Source: Plasmodiophora brassicae (Eukaryota > Endomyxa > Phytomyxea > Plasmodiophorida > Plasmodiophoridae). From it: DNA of 64,000 nt. This document shows positions 1 through 11,676 of this stretch, piece after piece. The first letter of the stretch is position 1; every line of letters starts with the position of its first letter. The DNA is taken from NCBI GenBank assembly GCA_039704465.1, contig JASFAU010000011.1, positions 310,001 through 374,000 of the forward strand, given 5' to 3'. The notes under the pieces are model-generated. The model made no database searches and was not told the DNA's origin. It saw only the letters and a list, made by a program, of their open reading frames with translations. The position numbers and the translations under genes were made by a program.

Positions 1-2109
1 TGACCTCCAACGCGACACGCGACACGTTCGCCTACGTAGAGCGTATCATCTGATTCCGCTCCCTCCCTCGCATGCACATTGCAGACCTTGACTGCTGACA
101 GAGCCAAGGTGACCAGGTGCTCATCGTCGATTTGACTCATGAGGTTCGCCTTTGCCGCGATACGTGCCTGGAGACCGGCTGCCCCAGCCGATGCTGCATC
201 GACAGGTGCACTGGCTAGTGTGGATCGGTTGTACATCACCGCCCCCGGCCTCGACGTCAGCGTGGGATCCGTGCTGAATGCAAACTATGCCGCTACATCA
301 GCGCGTCGTTCCTGGGGCACGCGCTGAACGGTCTTACGAGGCGCTGGTCAATGTTCGACGAGTTGAACCCGAACGTGGCAATGGTCAGTTTGCTTGTACC
401 ATTGGTGAGCATCTCCAGTTGCAACAACTCGGTACGGGTCGCAGGGATTGGCTTCAAGGCGGCCAGCGACGCATTCGCAAGGTCCATCATACCCGTGACG
501 TTGAACATGTCCACCAGTGACGCGTTATGAAAACAGGCGCTCGCTAGCTCCTCGACTGCAGAGCATGCATCAGGTGCACCAATTGATGTCGGAGCCATAT
601 ACGCACCTGCACTCGAGTTGCTAGTGTTGCCCTGGGACAGCAGGGAATGCTCTCGGGAATTCACTGAGCGGCAGGCGTCCTGTAGGAAGAATGCTGCCGG
701 GATGGAAACAGTTGATACCACGAGAGCTCCGATAACGACCACCGTAGAGGCAAAGCTGTTGACTCGGAACGCGCTCCCGCTACAGGTCAATGCCCCAGCC
801 AGAATTACGGCCAGCGATGCAACCGGAACCCAGAACAGCACCTGGAACTGTTGCTAGTCGTCATCCAACCATGACCTGCGCATGCTGATCAAACGGCACT
901 CACAGCCAAGTACCGCCAGTTCTCCCCAGTTGCCACGCGAGGCGCTACTGGGACGATGATATCCCTGGCTGCTGATAATCGACTACTTCCGTTGCCGAGT
1001 TGTGCCCTGGCGCTGCCCAGTTGAGCTAGTGCTGCAGACCTCGTGGCAACAACTACCGATACGATCAGCGCGCATACGCAGCAATGAGTCTTTCTCGTAC
1101 CTGTGGAGTTGGCTGCAGCGATTCCAGCAAAGACGCTGTCGAACGTCATTGAGACGTAATGATGAACGTCTGTGCTGGCCATCGCGATGATTGGGCCGGC
1201 TGATTTGCAATAAGAGCATGAATATGTCTTGCCACTGGGAACTTGAGCCTTGGCCTCAGGCATGGTCTTCGCGAGGTCATCCAGAGATCCTTTTGTGCAC
1301 CAGTACCGATTACGGGCCGCTTGTACACCAAACACAAGCCTGCTATAGGTACCAAGCATCCCCGCCAGGTCGGTGCGTAAGACGGAGGCGACCGCCAGGA
1401 TGGACTGGACGTTTCCTGTCCGAACTGGCACGTCGGCTGACAGTGCATCGAGCCTGTTGGTAATCGTGCCTAGCGTGTCCTGGGCGTCGGCCAGTGCTGT
1501 CGTTGTTCCTTGCACGGTACGGCCCACCGCTGTCGAAACCCTGCAGGAGCGCACCATGGGTTGGTGGCGTCTGGGCGAATGGCAGATAGACGCACCTGTG
1601 ATTGGAGTCGAGTGCGATCACGCAGGCGAAGACGGCGATGGCCGTGAACGCCAGCAAGGTCAGGAACGGAGCCGCGCGTGCCTTTCTTGTATACCCCTCG
1701 ATGGACGGTGACCTGCCGCCACACTTGCTCATGCAGTTAGGTACATAATAGCAGACGTCATGGCACATGTGTGTTCGTACGGAATTGCAACAGCAACGGG
1801 CGATGATGAAAATCGCACCCGATAACAGGAACCCGGCCAGGAGAGCCGCCCCTGGTATCGCTAGAAACGCGATGCGCTGCCAGAACGGCAACGTGAGCTT
1901 GTCCACTATACGGGGCGGTGCGTTTCGTGATCGCGGGTTACCTCCCAGTACGCATCCGAGGTCGGATCGAAGGGCACGGTTGGGTCGACGACCGCCATGA
2001 GGCGCTCAGCGTATGTGGGATCCACGTGGGGCGACGTTACCGGCATCGCCGCGATCACCCTGATTGCAAGCAGGTGACCGGGCAGCCGCGTCAGCGTCGA
2101 CACCCGCAT
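1..2109 (-). CDS. Prominin-like five-TM membrane glycoprotein (3' end outside window)
   Basis: Start ATG at 2109. Five introns restore one frame: 44 nt (GTAACC..ACAAG near 1940-1895), 55 nt (GTGCGT..TGCAG near 1600-1546), a 75-nt in-frame one near 1100-1027, 62 nt (GTGAGT..TTCCAG near 915-853) and 53 nt (GTAAGA..CATAG near 343-290). After the last, the frame stays open to base 1, so the C terminus is missing. The protein has a short N-terminal ectodomain, a first TM ending in ARCCCN, a Cys-rich cytoplasmic loop ending CMSKCGGR, a second TM, a roughly 200-aa ectodomain with N-glycosylation sequons, TM3, a short loop, TM4 and the start of a second ectodomain. This topology with a Cys-rich TM1-TM2 loop is that of prominins, cholesterol-binding proteins of plasma-membrane protrusions. 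Family assignment rests on topology and the Cys loop; tweety-like proteins are the alternative. Confidence 0.68.
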
Positions 2110-2284
2110 TTCACCACAGTTCGCGGCACGGGTCTGTGACGCGAGTACCTACACCCCGACCACGTCCGTTCCATGCAGCTGTACGATGGACAGCCGCCGT
2201 CTACCCACTGGCCGTCCGGTTGCACGAAGAACACAGCAATAATACTGTATCAGTAGTGTCGGGTTATGTTCAGGTCGTACCGTT

Positions 2285-5200
2285 TCAGACGGCGGCGACG
2301 ACGTCGGAGACGTGCTCCTTGTCCTGGAGGTCCGGGAACGCAATAGCAAAGATCTCGCTATAGTCCGACACGAAGTGGGCGGTCACGCCCTCGCGAATGT
2401 ACTCGGGCAGGTCCTGGAAGTCGGCAAAGTTTTCCGCTGGGAAGACGATGTGTGTGGCACCGGATCGTCGCGCCGCCATCGTCTTTTCCCGGACGCCGCC
2501 GATCCTCAGCACCTTTCCCGTCAGGGTCACCTCGCCTGTCATCGCCAGGTCGTGCTGGACCGGCTGGTTCAACGCCAAGGAGATCAACGAGGTCACCATG
2601 GCACAGCCCGCGCTAGGGCCCTCTTTGGGTGTTCCCCCGTGCGGGACATGCATGTGGACGTTGCTCGTGTCGAAGAAATCGTTGCCGGGGGCCACCTTGG
2701 TCAGGAATGACCTCGCGAACGACATGGCAATGTTTGTGCTCTCCGTCATGACCTCTCCGAGGTGGCCGGTGGTCTGCAACGCGCCTGGCTGGCCACCCGA
2801 TGGGATCTGGCGGCCAGCAATACTCTCGATGTACATTGTCGAACCGCCGTTGCTGTTCCAGGCCAGGGCCATGACCACACCGGGCGGCGTGCGCTCATGG
2901 TAACGATCGGTCGTGTACAGCGGGTGGCCGACGAAATCGACCAGGTTGTCGCCAGTGACGGTCATTGATTTGGAGAGCCCACTCGCGACCTGGAGCGTCA
3001 CTTTCCTGAGGATCTTTTCGATCTGCTGCTGCAAGTGACGCACTCCAGCCTATTGACACGATACATGAGAAGCCCATGTCAATAGATTCGCACGTCAGGT
3101 GCACCTCTCGGCAGTAGTTTGTCACCAGGCCGGCTAGAGCGCTGGACTCTAGCTTGACTTCATCAGCGGTCAATCCACAGTCGGCCATGGCTCTCGGGAC
3201 CAGGTATTTCTCGGCGATGGCAATCTTCTCCTGGGTGACGTACCCGGTGAGCTCGATGACCTCCATGCGGTCCAGCAACGGGCCGGGTATCGTGGACAAC
3301 GAGTTGGCTGTCACTAGGAAAAGCACAGAAGAAACATCGAACGGGAGATCCAGGTAATGGTCCAGGAAGGCCTGGAGAGCAGTCACCCACTGATACCGCA
3401 ACGTACACCCATTGGGCGGTACCTTGTTCTGCTCCGGGTCCAGCACCTCCAGAAGAGCAGACCCAGGGTCCCCATTGGTTCCCCGGCCCATCTTGTCGAT
3501 CTCGTCAATCAGCAGGACCGGATTGCAGGTTTGGGTGACCTTCAGCGCCTGCAGCACTTTACCAGGCATTGCGCCAACGTAAGTTCGACTACGAATGCCC
3601 ATCAGCAATTTGTGCCTGGATGCCGCCGAATCACGACATACCGGTGGCCTTTGATCTCAGCGACGTCAGTCATGCCACCGACGGAGAACCTGTAGAATTT
3701 CCGGTCCAGTGCTCGGGCGATGGACTTGCCGATGCTCGTCTTGCCGACACCGGGCGGGCCAACGAGGCACAGGATCTTTCCGTTGACAGAGCCCTTGAGC
3801 GCGCCCACTGCAATCAGTTCCAGGATACGCTCCTTGACATCGTCCAGGCCGAAGTGGTCGTCGTTGAGCACTTGCTTGGCTTTGTCCAAGTTGAAGTTCT
3901 CCTCTGATGCCACACCCCATGGCAAGATCGAGATCCAGTCCAAGTAATTGCGGGTCACCCCGAATTCCGACGACGACGGCTCCAAGCTCGCCAGCTTGTT
4001 CATTTCCTCAGTTGCCGTCGCGAGGACATTCTCGGGGACGTCCTTCTCAGCTAATCGGTTCTGGAACTTGGTAATCAGCGCATCCTTCTCGTCGTTCTCC
4101 ATCCCAAGCTCCTTCTTGATTTGCTTGAGCTGATCCATCAGCACAACTCCTGCCAACAGCGTTACAATTCCGGCAATGCTGGAAACGCCGATTCGCTTTA
4201 CGCCTGTGCGTCTTGTTGACGGCACCATCGACCTGAACGTTGAACTTGACCTGCATCTCGCTGTACTCGATCTCTTTACGAACCATGGCCAGAGCGAGCT
4301 TGAGACGTTCGGGAATGGAGACCGCCTCCAGAACGGCCTGGGCCGATTTCGCATCAGAGCTCGTTAGTCCGGCAACGCAGTCAGCCAGGTCGCCAGGCAG
4401 GCTCAGATCGCTTTGCTCGATAATCGTCGTGAACTGTTCTTTGAACATTGGCCTGAGTTTGAGTAGCTCTTTAACTGCGAGGACGATCTCGTTTGTCAGG
4501 GCCTGTGTGGCACCGCGTCAGCGGACGGCCACTTCACACTAGCCGAACGGAGCATCAACCTTGACTGTCGTGTCGTGTTCTGCCTGATAGGTTTCGTCTT
4601 TCAGGGCTTCGATTTCGACGTGGAATGGTGAGACGCCTTGTTTCGGAGCCATGGCGTTCACGCGATGCAGTCCGATCAGGACCACCTGAGACATGCCCTG
4701 CTTGTGAGGGAACACGCGGAGAACCTGTCCCGCCGATGTCAAGGTTAACATACGACTTGAATTATTACTCAGTCCAGACCTGGGCCAGCAATCCCGTCTT
4801 CTGGATCTGGTCGATGCGGTTGATGGAGCCTGCCGCGTTGTAGTCCTTGGTTAAGAACAGGCCGACATGCATTGGCAGGTTGTCTCGGATGATCTGCAGC
4901 GTTGGCGCGAACGAGTCGTTGGGGACTACAACCGGTGCGACAATCCCAGGGAACACCGGCCGCTTCAACAATGGCAGGACAAGCACATCCTTCGGCGTTG
5001 TCAGTATCGCTTTTGACAGGGCGTCTAGCGGCGTACCCGATTAGCACCAACTTGGCATAGGAACGTTGCGATACTATTACCTGCTCCTGAATCGGTATGC
5101 TCCACGTGGATGCCGTCATCTTCACCCCCAGACGATTTCGAAAGGAAGAGCGGGGTGCTGGCCTGTTACCACGTCTGAACTGAATAGTCTGAACAACCTG

Positions 5201-5312
5201 CCGAATGGGGACGTACGTGAAAGGCACGCGAGGACAATACCGGCGGCAGGCGGCGCCTCACGATGGCAGTCGACGCCCTGCCTGCGAATCGAACGTGTCG
5301 CAGCAACGACAT
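2285..5312 (-). CDS. LONP1: Mitochondrial Lon protease (ATP-dependent AAA+ serine protease)
   Basis: Degrades damaged proteins in the mitochondrial matrix. About nine exons. Start ATG at 5312 opens an Arg-rich, acid-poor presequence (MSLLRHVRF..). The LON N domain follows ([11 protein letters not shown], then TGLLAQ spliced to [10 protein letters not shown]), then the coiled segment [20 protein letters not shown]. Walker A is GPPGVGKTS and Walker B LLIDEID. The C-terminal protease domain carries the Ser of KEGPSAG and the Lys of IGGVREKT (Ser-Lys dyad). Introns of about 50-60 nt are well supported: for example DPEQNK / AFLDHYLD is interrupted by an in-frame 51-nt GTACCG..TCCAG intron, and CRE / AGVRHLQ by GTGCAC..AATAG. 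All catalytic motifs are intact, so the gene should be functional. Confidence 0.95.
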
Positions 5313-6178
5313 CGTCGCCGTTTGAAGACTGGCCCGCGAACGCCCTGTTCTAGACGGTCTTTCGACGACGGGCAACCAGGAACAACGTGAACGGGGCTGC
5401 GTTGGCCGTCTGGAAGGCAAGCGACGGAGCGGCTCGTCGTCTCGATTCGCGCAGCCTGTGACAGGGGGCTGTTGGCCCAGAGCGGCCGCTTCCGACCAAG
5501 AGTGACGACGGCCTACACGTCACGCGCAGGGCGGGACCCCCCAGAGGCCCACAGGCGGTCATCTACGTAGACTGGCCCTGAAAAACGTACACAGCTAGAC
5601 GCGATCGATGAAGTGAAATGGGGCAGGGTAACGCCAACCGCTTCTGGCAGTCCCATCACAGCGGGCACAGTTTATCTCTTGCCCTGCACGGCAATCATGG
5701 TTCGGCGGCTGGCTTCTGCCAGCGAACAGGCCGCCCACGATGTCGGAGGCTATGGCCTTTCCCCGGCTGAAACACTTGCAGAGTTGAGGCATCTGTTCGC
5801 GGAACACGTTCGCCTTGACCGTCCTGATCGAGGAACGCGTTTGCTGGTACCGTCCTTAACCAACGTGTGAGCAGCAGCAAAACCTGGAAATGCTTCGACG
5901 GCACGACCGAAGCTAGATCGATTGCCATCCGCAGCGAGATGCTCTGCCTCGGACGGCACTGTAGAGCCTTCGGGAGAGCCATATCGCAGACACCAGCGGC
6001 CTGAGTCGCACATGACAGAATTCGCTTGATAAATGACGTGTTGGGCAGTTTACTATCTCGGTCGGTGCGTATTTCGATCAATGATCAAATTGAGGACAGG
6101 GAAGCGGTTTTCAGAAGAGAGTATAAAGGGGGGAACGGGGTCCGGATTCGGTCGATATGCGGATCATCGAACGACGAT
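5313..6178. other. Unresolved interval between Lon and eIF5A
   Basis: Overlapping open frames lie on both strands. On the minus strand, frames near 6013-5595 could splice into a roughly 100-aa protein (MALPKALQC.., then a Gln-Met-Pro/Cys segment). On the plus strand 5613-5870 encodes 85 aa ending in a helical stretch (SPAETLAELRHLF). I recognise neither, and codon use does not choose between them. Part of the interval should be the 5' region of Lon, whose start is at 5312. Confidence 0.3.
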
Positions 6179-6775
6179 TTACTGGCCAACCGTCTTGAAT
6201 GAAACAATCATGCGGACCCAGTTGGCCTGGTTCGCGTCTTCGCCCTCCGGCGCCTGCAGGACAGTAACAAGGACGTCCTTGTCGCCAGCCTCGAAGGCTT
6301 CCTGGATCTGCGTGCCCAGCTCGTCTTCAGGCAGCTTCACGTCCTCGATCGGAGTACCATCCTCGTCCATGATCTAGCAGAGTCGACGATTAATCCAGGC
6401 TGGCATACCCCTCATTCATATCAAGCTTTACGTGGACGTATCCATCGGCGATGTCGATGACCTGGAATTCGGTCTTGGTGACGATTGGAACCATGACGGT
6501 GTGCGAAGTCGGCGTCATGTCTTCGTACTTCTTCGAAGTCAAGACGTCAACGCCGACAATGTTCATCTTAGCATGCCCGTGCTTGCCGGTCTTCGACGTC
6601 GACATCGACATGATCTGGTCGCCGTCACGGTCATCAGCGGCATCGACGACTTCGGAACCAACATGCTTAATACCTTGCAAGGGTGCCCCTTGATCTGGAG
6701 GTATCCGCCCTTCTTCAACGACCCAGCTTTGATGGGCGTCATCTTGGACGCATTCTCGCTCGATTCATCCGCCAT
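6179..6775 (-). CDS. eIF5A: Translation factor eIF5A
   Basis: Three exons. Start ATG at 6775 (MADESSENASK). Introns of 59 nt (GTATTA..GACCAG, between HPCK and IMSMSTSK) and 58 nt (GTAAAG..TGCTAG, between DGYVH and IMDEDG) give a continuous protein of about 155 aa, the usual eIF5A length. The hypusination loop STSKTGKHGHAK is intact, with the Lys between Gly and His that is modified by deoxyhypusine synthase. The C-terminal OB fold matches the family (KYEDM, DVKLPEDELG). It assists ribosomes at proline-rich or stalled sites and termination. A TATAAAAG lies about 120 bp upstream of the start. A neighbouring in-frame upstream extension is not needed, because this ATG gives the expected N terminus. 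Confidence 0.95.
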
Positions 6776-6895
6776 TGTGCCGGTGTGTGGTGGACCCCCC
6801 GCGACAAACCTGGCGTATGCGGCGATCAACGGGTGAGCAGGCGCAGTAGCCAAGTCCGTACGGACCTAAAGACGTCCGCCGCCGGACTGTGGCGT

Positions 6896-6903
6896 CTTTT
6901 ATA
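6896..6903 (-). promoter_or_regulatory. TATA-box candidate upstream of eIF5A
   Basis: Reads TATAAAAG on the minus strand, about 121 bp upstream of the eIF5A ATG at 6775. The match is to the general eukaryotic consensus. The transcription start is not known. Confidence 0.35.
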
Positions 6904-7166
6904 TTATATGGCACGCGCCCTAACGGAGCTCGCGTTGCCCCAACTGTCAACTGGGTTTGCGCTAGCGAACTGCCCACTACGAACACAGCTCGTAAGCGAG
7001 ACGCGCAAGAGCGCGGTCGAAAATACACTCCCCGATAAAAAGAGCATGAGATGAATGCTGCTGCCGCGATATTGACACGTGACTTGGACGGCAACGTGCC
7101 GCGAGCCCGTGACCTGTGTTGCGAACGCGGATCTCCTCCGCGGCGTGCGGAACCAGTTCTTCGACC

Positions 7167-7440
7167 ATGGCGGCTTGGCTGACGGTGTTGCTCTTCTTGG
7201 CCGTTATTCGAGAGGTCAGTGCAGTAGGGCCTCCACCTGTTCATCCGTTGGTGGCAATCACGCTGCTGCAAGCGGCACGTCATCTGTGCAAACACCCTGT
7301 AGGACAAGAACATCATCGCGTCGATGGCCTTCCATGCCGCCTCTATTCCGGTCCCACAACGAGAGATGTTCAACCTGCCCGCGCTCGCCAGATCGTCGAC
7401 CTTCCAGGCAACTCCAATCCCACTCTGCTTGGACACATAG
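7167..7440 (+). CDS. Putative small secreted peptide, two exons
   Basis: ATG at 7167 opens a 19-aa hydrophobic signal-like sequence (MAAWLTVLLFLAV..). A 79-nt GTAGGG..TGTAG intron (7224-7302) joins it to 7303-7440, which ends in TAG; total 64 aa. Both exons are in phase. The opposite strand holds a 261-codon frame across the same bases (6765-7550), which may be the true coding strand or only a GC-rich shadow. No family is recognised. The signal peptide and the in-phase splice are the only support. Confidence 0.28.
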
Positions 7441-7540
7441 ACGAGCAACCTCAGCCAGGCACTCCGTATCCGCGAACAACCATGTATGACGAAACGCTTG
7501 CTATCATTCTCCCATTTCCATGGTTTTGACCGTGGCATTA

Positions 7541-8895
7541 CGCTGAACACGGAATAATGAATTTCGAACGCCTATGCTCTTCGTTGTATGGATAATCACA
7601 TACTAGAGTTTCGGGCTAGCTTTGCTTCGCGCAGGACTGCGATATATAACCGTCTACCTCGGCTGTTACCCCCAGCGGCGGTTTCGTCAGATACACGCAC
7701 TGATGCGAGTCGTACTTACATTTGGTCGGGGGTCGGCATCCGGCCGATCCGCCGTTTCCCAGTCCGCTTGCAGCCTGACATCCTTGTAGTTGTCATAATG
7801 CCCGCTTTGCTCGTAGCCACTAGCCAGGCGCCAGCTGACGGCGACGCTTGCACTGGCGTCCCATGGTGGTCGCCTGCGCCCGAACTTTGACGTGCTATTC
7901 TCCACGAACGACGCTGGCTGCGACGCTGTGCCATGGCTCGTTGTGATCCGATTGTCGGGCCCGACAAAGCTATGAAGAGATCTGGACGTCAAACAGCCCG
8001 ACGTTTTCCCACCGGCCTAACTGCAAATGCATTGGTCAGAGCGCTCGTATTCCAACCGGCCTACCTACCTATGTAGCGTGTTCGGGCGTTGTCGTCGATG
8101 TATAGCTGGAGGCCTGATATAGGTCCTGGTCAGACAAGGCCTGTACAGAAGCGGAAGGCGACCGTTCAGGCAGGATGCCGGGGACAACAGTGCCAAAATG
8201 TCAGCTTCGTGCGGGAGGCGCGAATCCAATGCATGATTGGCCATAGTAGTAGTACTGCTAGCTGCTCGTGGACGTTGGTTGGATGCGATGTTGCAGTAGA
8301 CTAGGTAGTGTCGCCCACTGGGCTACAGTCGATACCTCATCGCCCTCGAGGGCGCGGTGACCTCGATCCATCTCGAACCTGGTCAGACCGCGGTCTGTAG
8401 CCTGGTGGGCGACACGGGTCAACAACTTCCGCACGGCACCGGCTCGGCTACGGGATCGGGGATTCCTGACGCTCACGAGAGCATCCACCTTGCGAGGTTG
8501 CCTTATCGCAGACGTCGGGACCCTACGCTTCAGCGTTTACAATGGCCGGCCGTGCGTATAGCAGGTCCGTTCGAACGCCAACTCCTTGGCCGCGATACAT
8601 ATGGCGGCACCCGGTTGTGGCAGCACCCGCAGCAGGCAGGACTTAATCCGGGCATTGATCCGCTGCGAAGTCCGTCCTTGTGCATGGGGCGCTTGGTGAT
8701 CGCGCAGAGTTTCGACGCCAAACGATTTCGTCGTGATTCGTGACCAGATTTCAGAAGTAGGCGCTGCCAAAGCTGACCGGATCGTTCCAGGCCAGTGGGG
8801 CGGAGGTCCTGTCACAATTTCATAATTCGATTCGCTGTCAAGTCCGCCTGGGTGTTCGACCACGATCTGTGTATTTGCCTGCAAGCTAACTGGTT
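7541..8895. other. Unresolved interval; possible minus-strand small genes
   Basis: Minus-strand frames 7992-7687 and 8884-8537 read like protein fragments. The first ends at a strong donor (AAAT|GTAAGT near 7735) with a CGCAG acceptor near 7642. Plus 8357-8743 is also open (128 aa). None resembles a family I know, and no complete model was found. A TATATAA at 7643-7649 could belong to a promoter. Confidence 0.25.
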
Positions 8896-9436
8896 ATGAC
8901 GTCTACGTTGACGATGATCGGCATGGTTACCGCCCTGGCTACGGTGGCGTTGGCTGCGGGCCCTACTTCGAAGGGGAAGCGGGTGCTGCTCCTCAAGTCG
9001 ACGACATGCTACAAAGACGTCGACTACTGGACGTTGAATACGGCCTTGGCACAAGTGCAACCCGCGACCAAGATCCCGAGCACCTTCTCGTCTTATGGCG
9101 ATGACGTGTACGAGTACAAGGTCCCTGTGGACAATAACGTTGTTCATGCGGTACGTGAACCATGTAATTGCTGTCCCCGGACGGCGCTTACGCCCGTCGC
9201 AGATCGCGAAGTACCTGGAGGCAGACAAAGCTGACCCGCGGGCCGTTGCATCGTGGCTGGATTCCTTGCACGAGTACCGTGTCACGTTACGCTGCATGGC
9301 ACACGTCGCTCGCGAGTTGGACATGCCCGACATGCAGGACATTGTCGTCGCGCAGACCATCGCCCAGACATCTCGTGTCCGGTACGACGACGTCCTGCGC
9401 GGCTGGGACAAGCAGAACATCGTCGCCGGGTACTGA
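8896..9436 (+). CDS. Orphan 162-aa protein with signal peptide
   Basis: Exons 8896-9150 and 9203-9436 flank a 52-nt intron (GTACGT..TCGCAG, phase 0). The start ATG at 8896 opens a hydrophobic signal-like segment of about 20 residues. The mature part begins with a strand-rich stretch (GKRVLLLKS), followed by a helical half (IAKYLEADKADP.. to ..WDKQNIVAGY). The second half loosely recalls a SKP1/POZ-type helical fold, but a signal peptide would be odd for that family, so I leave it unassigned. It lies 80 bp upstream of the ankyrin gene on the same strand. Confidence 0.6.
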
Positions 9437-9516
9437 TTTGACACTGTGTCGCCTCTCCATCCGCCCGTGGTCTGACGAACACGTTATTTCTGCATAGGCC
9501 GATCAGGAAGACCCTT

Positions 9517-10932
9517 ATGCCGCCGCTGTGGGGACGACAAACTGCCGACGGGATGCTGGTGCGAGATGAGCTGGCGGGCGAGCGCAAGCAATACGAGAAC
9601 ACCATGGAAGGCGTCATGGACCTGTGCAGGGCGCAGGCGCTTCATGGTTATCACACGTCCAACCCTCCACAGCAGACGGCCCTGCATCATTTGACCAAGA
9701 CCCATGGCTCGCTGTCTTCCATGAAGGCAGCGGTCACGTGCGGCGCCAACGCGAACGCTTCCATTGGTGGAATGACCGCATTGCACATTGCCATCAAGTA
9801 CCACGACGAAGCAGCCGTCGAATACCTCGCGTCGGTGACCGACCTGAACACTGCTGGGCGGGTTCCACCGTTGCGTATGGCGGTCGACGAACGTCATGTC
9901 GGTATCGCGAGTCGCCTCCTGGCAGCAGGTGCCGATCCCGACACGCTGTCCACGAGGGATTTCGACTCGACACGAGGACCAACGAGCGATTTTCATCCAG
10001 GCCTGGAGCTTTCAGCGTTGTCGACTGCCGTCGCTAACGGGCACACCGATATGGTCCAGTTACTGCTGGATGCGGACGCGGACGTCAACCCGACAGACAG
10101 CGAGCATCCACCGCTGCACGTCGCCGTTCGTCTCGGACACGCTGACATTGTTATGCTGCTGCTCAAGCATGGGGCCGATCCCAACCTGCTGGACGCCATC
10201 GGTGAATCACCTCTTCATCAAATCGCGTTCACTGGATCAGTGCGAGCGAAGGTAGCCGCGGGTATATCGGCCATCGTCTGCTCGACCATGGGTGCATCTG
10301 ACCAGGCGGACCTCTTCGGTAATATCGTTCGTGCCCTGATCGACATGGGGGCCGACGTCGATGCTACTGATGCCTATGGTCGAACGCCGCTGCACCTGAT
10401 CGCGCTCAACGCGTGTCGTCGGGTGTCCGTCGGGATCGACACTGTTCGTGCCCTGATTCGGGAGACCCTGTCCCACAGCGTAAGCGGGATCAAGTCTGCG
10501 CTGCCATACGCTGTGGAAGGCGGATGCGCCCATGTGATCAAGCTGTTGATGTGCGCCAGCGCGGGACGTGAATGCACGGCTGATGAGGCGAGCGGCCCTG
10601 TCTGGCAGGTGGCCGTTCGTTACGCTGACACCGACACGATGCGGATTCTGCTCCAAGGTCGCATCATCGAAGACGAGAAGGCCGCTCTGTCCCAGGCGGA
10701 ACGCTTCTGGTTTGGACGTCCTGCAATCGCTGACACCATCCGTCGTTTCAGTTCGCCGGTGTCCATGAAGGCAACCTTTCGTCGGGAGACTCATGCACAA
10801 GCGGAACAGATGGATGCCGCGGACCACCTGGTACCTATCAGCGATCCGGAACCCGCGTCCGACGCCGACGTTGAGCAGGGCCGTCTCGGCTCCGCAATCC
10901 AAGCGATTCGCAAGTTCCTTCGCCTTTGGTGA
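9517..10932 (+). CDS. Ankyrin-repeat protein, 471 aa
   Basis: Single exon from ATG 9517. Around eight ankyrin repeats span roughly residues 50-370, recognisable by TALHIAIKYHD, PPLHVAVRLGH, TPLHLIAL and the turns GADPN, GADVD. The N-terminal 40 residues and the acidic C-terminal 60 residues (with SDPEPASDADVE) are not repeats. No TM or signal peptide is present. Ankyrin arrays mediate protein-protein contacts, so no enzymatic role is implied. It follows the orphan gene at 8896 without an intervening gene; an intron-joined single gene is possible but not needed. Confidence 0.85.
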   Translation: MPPLWGRQTADGMLVRDELAGERKQYENTMEGVMDLCRAQALHGYHTSNPPQQTALHHLTKTHGSLSSMKAAVTCGANANASIGGMTALHIAIKYHDEAAVEYLASVTDLNTAGRVPPLRMAVDERHVGIASRLLAAGADPDTLSTRDFDSTRGPTSDFHPGLELSALSTAVANGHTDMVQLLLDADADVNPTDSEHPPLHVAVRLGHADIVMLLLKHGADPNLLDAIGESPLHQIAFTGSVRAKVAAGISAIVCSTMGASDQADLFGNIVRALIDMGADVDATDAYGRTPLHLIALNACRRVSVGIDTVRALIRETLSHSVSGIKSALPYAVEGGCAHVIKLLMCASAGRECTADEASGPVWQVAVRYADTDTMRILLQGRIIEDEKAALSQAERFWFGRPAIADTIRRFSSPVSMKATFRRETHAQAEQMDAADHLVPISDPEPASDADVEQGRLGSAIQAIRKFLRLW

Positions 10933-11319
10933 TCACTCATGCGTTTTACAATAAAGACTCTGTTGATCGAGTGGTCAGCCGGCCGTGCCCCACTTAGCTG
11001 GAGAAAAGGTGCTCTCCAGCCACATCATATCGTCCGTTTACGGCAGGGGTCGATTACTACTTGGATGACCGGGGAGGTGCAGCCGTCGAACAGGGCGACA
11101 AAGATGGCGTGGACGCGAACACCTCGCGTAGTCCGGGACGCGCTCGGTCGTAACGAACGCCTTCTGGACGTCCAGTAGGCGAGAAGGTTTCCGCCAGGGG
11201 CGGGAGACGTCGTCGCGAGGGACTAACCCTTTGGAACGATATGCTCAGCATTCTTTCGCTGGCGCTCCTGCATCCGACCCTGCACTAGGCGAAACACCAT
11301 TTTTCTGGAACGCGGCCGA
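10933..11319. other. No clear gene
   Basis: A 79-codon plus frame (10939-11178) and a 64-codon minus frame overlap here. Neither looks conserved or has a convincing start or splice context. I see no repeat or RNA feature. Confidence 0.3.
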
Positions 11320-11676
11320 ATGCACGCTTACCCCAAGCTCTGGCCGTCCCGCCTACGGCTCTCGACACTACGGCAACTCAGATTGATGAATGGCGTGCGT
11401 ACCCTGACGAGCCGCCGCATGCAGGAAGCTCGCGAACTCGTCGCTCGGTTCGACGCCAAAGTTTATTGCTGTGAATGCGGCACTTTGCAGAACACCCGCA
11501 CGCTCGAAGACGTCGATACCGACAACCGGTACGATTCCGGCGACACGTCCGGCTCAGAAGTTGGCGCTGAAAAGTCGGAAGACGACGTCCCCGTTCCAAA
11601 GAAGGGGGAGCCCCCACCTGCGGTCACTACCAGACCGCGTAGCGCGCCTCGTCACGCCGTAGACGTCAAGATGTAG
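11320..11676 (+). CDS. Hypothetical acidic-tail protein, up to 118 aa
   Basis: The frame is open from ATG 11320, with internal ATGs at 11386 and 11419. It has a basic helical N-terminal half (RRMQEARELVARFD), a single CCEC motif that could bind metal, and a Ser/Asp/Glu-rich region (DTSGSEVGAEKSEDD) before a Pro-rich end. An alternative frame upstream (11290-11460) also looks coding, so the 5' end may be spliced. No family is recognised. Confidence 0.4.
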   Translation: MHAYPKLWPSRLRLSTLRQLRLMNGVRTLTSRRMQEARELVARFDAKVYCCECGTLQNTRTLEDVDTDNRYDSGDTSGSEVGAEKSEDDVPVPKKGEPPPAVTTRPRSAPRHAVDVKM

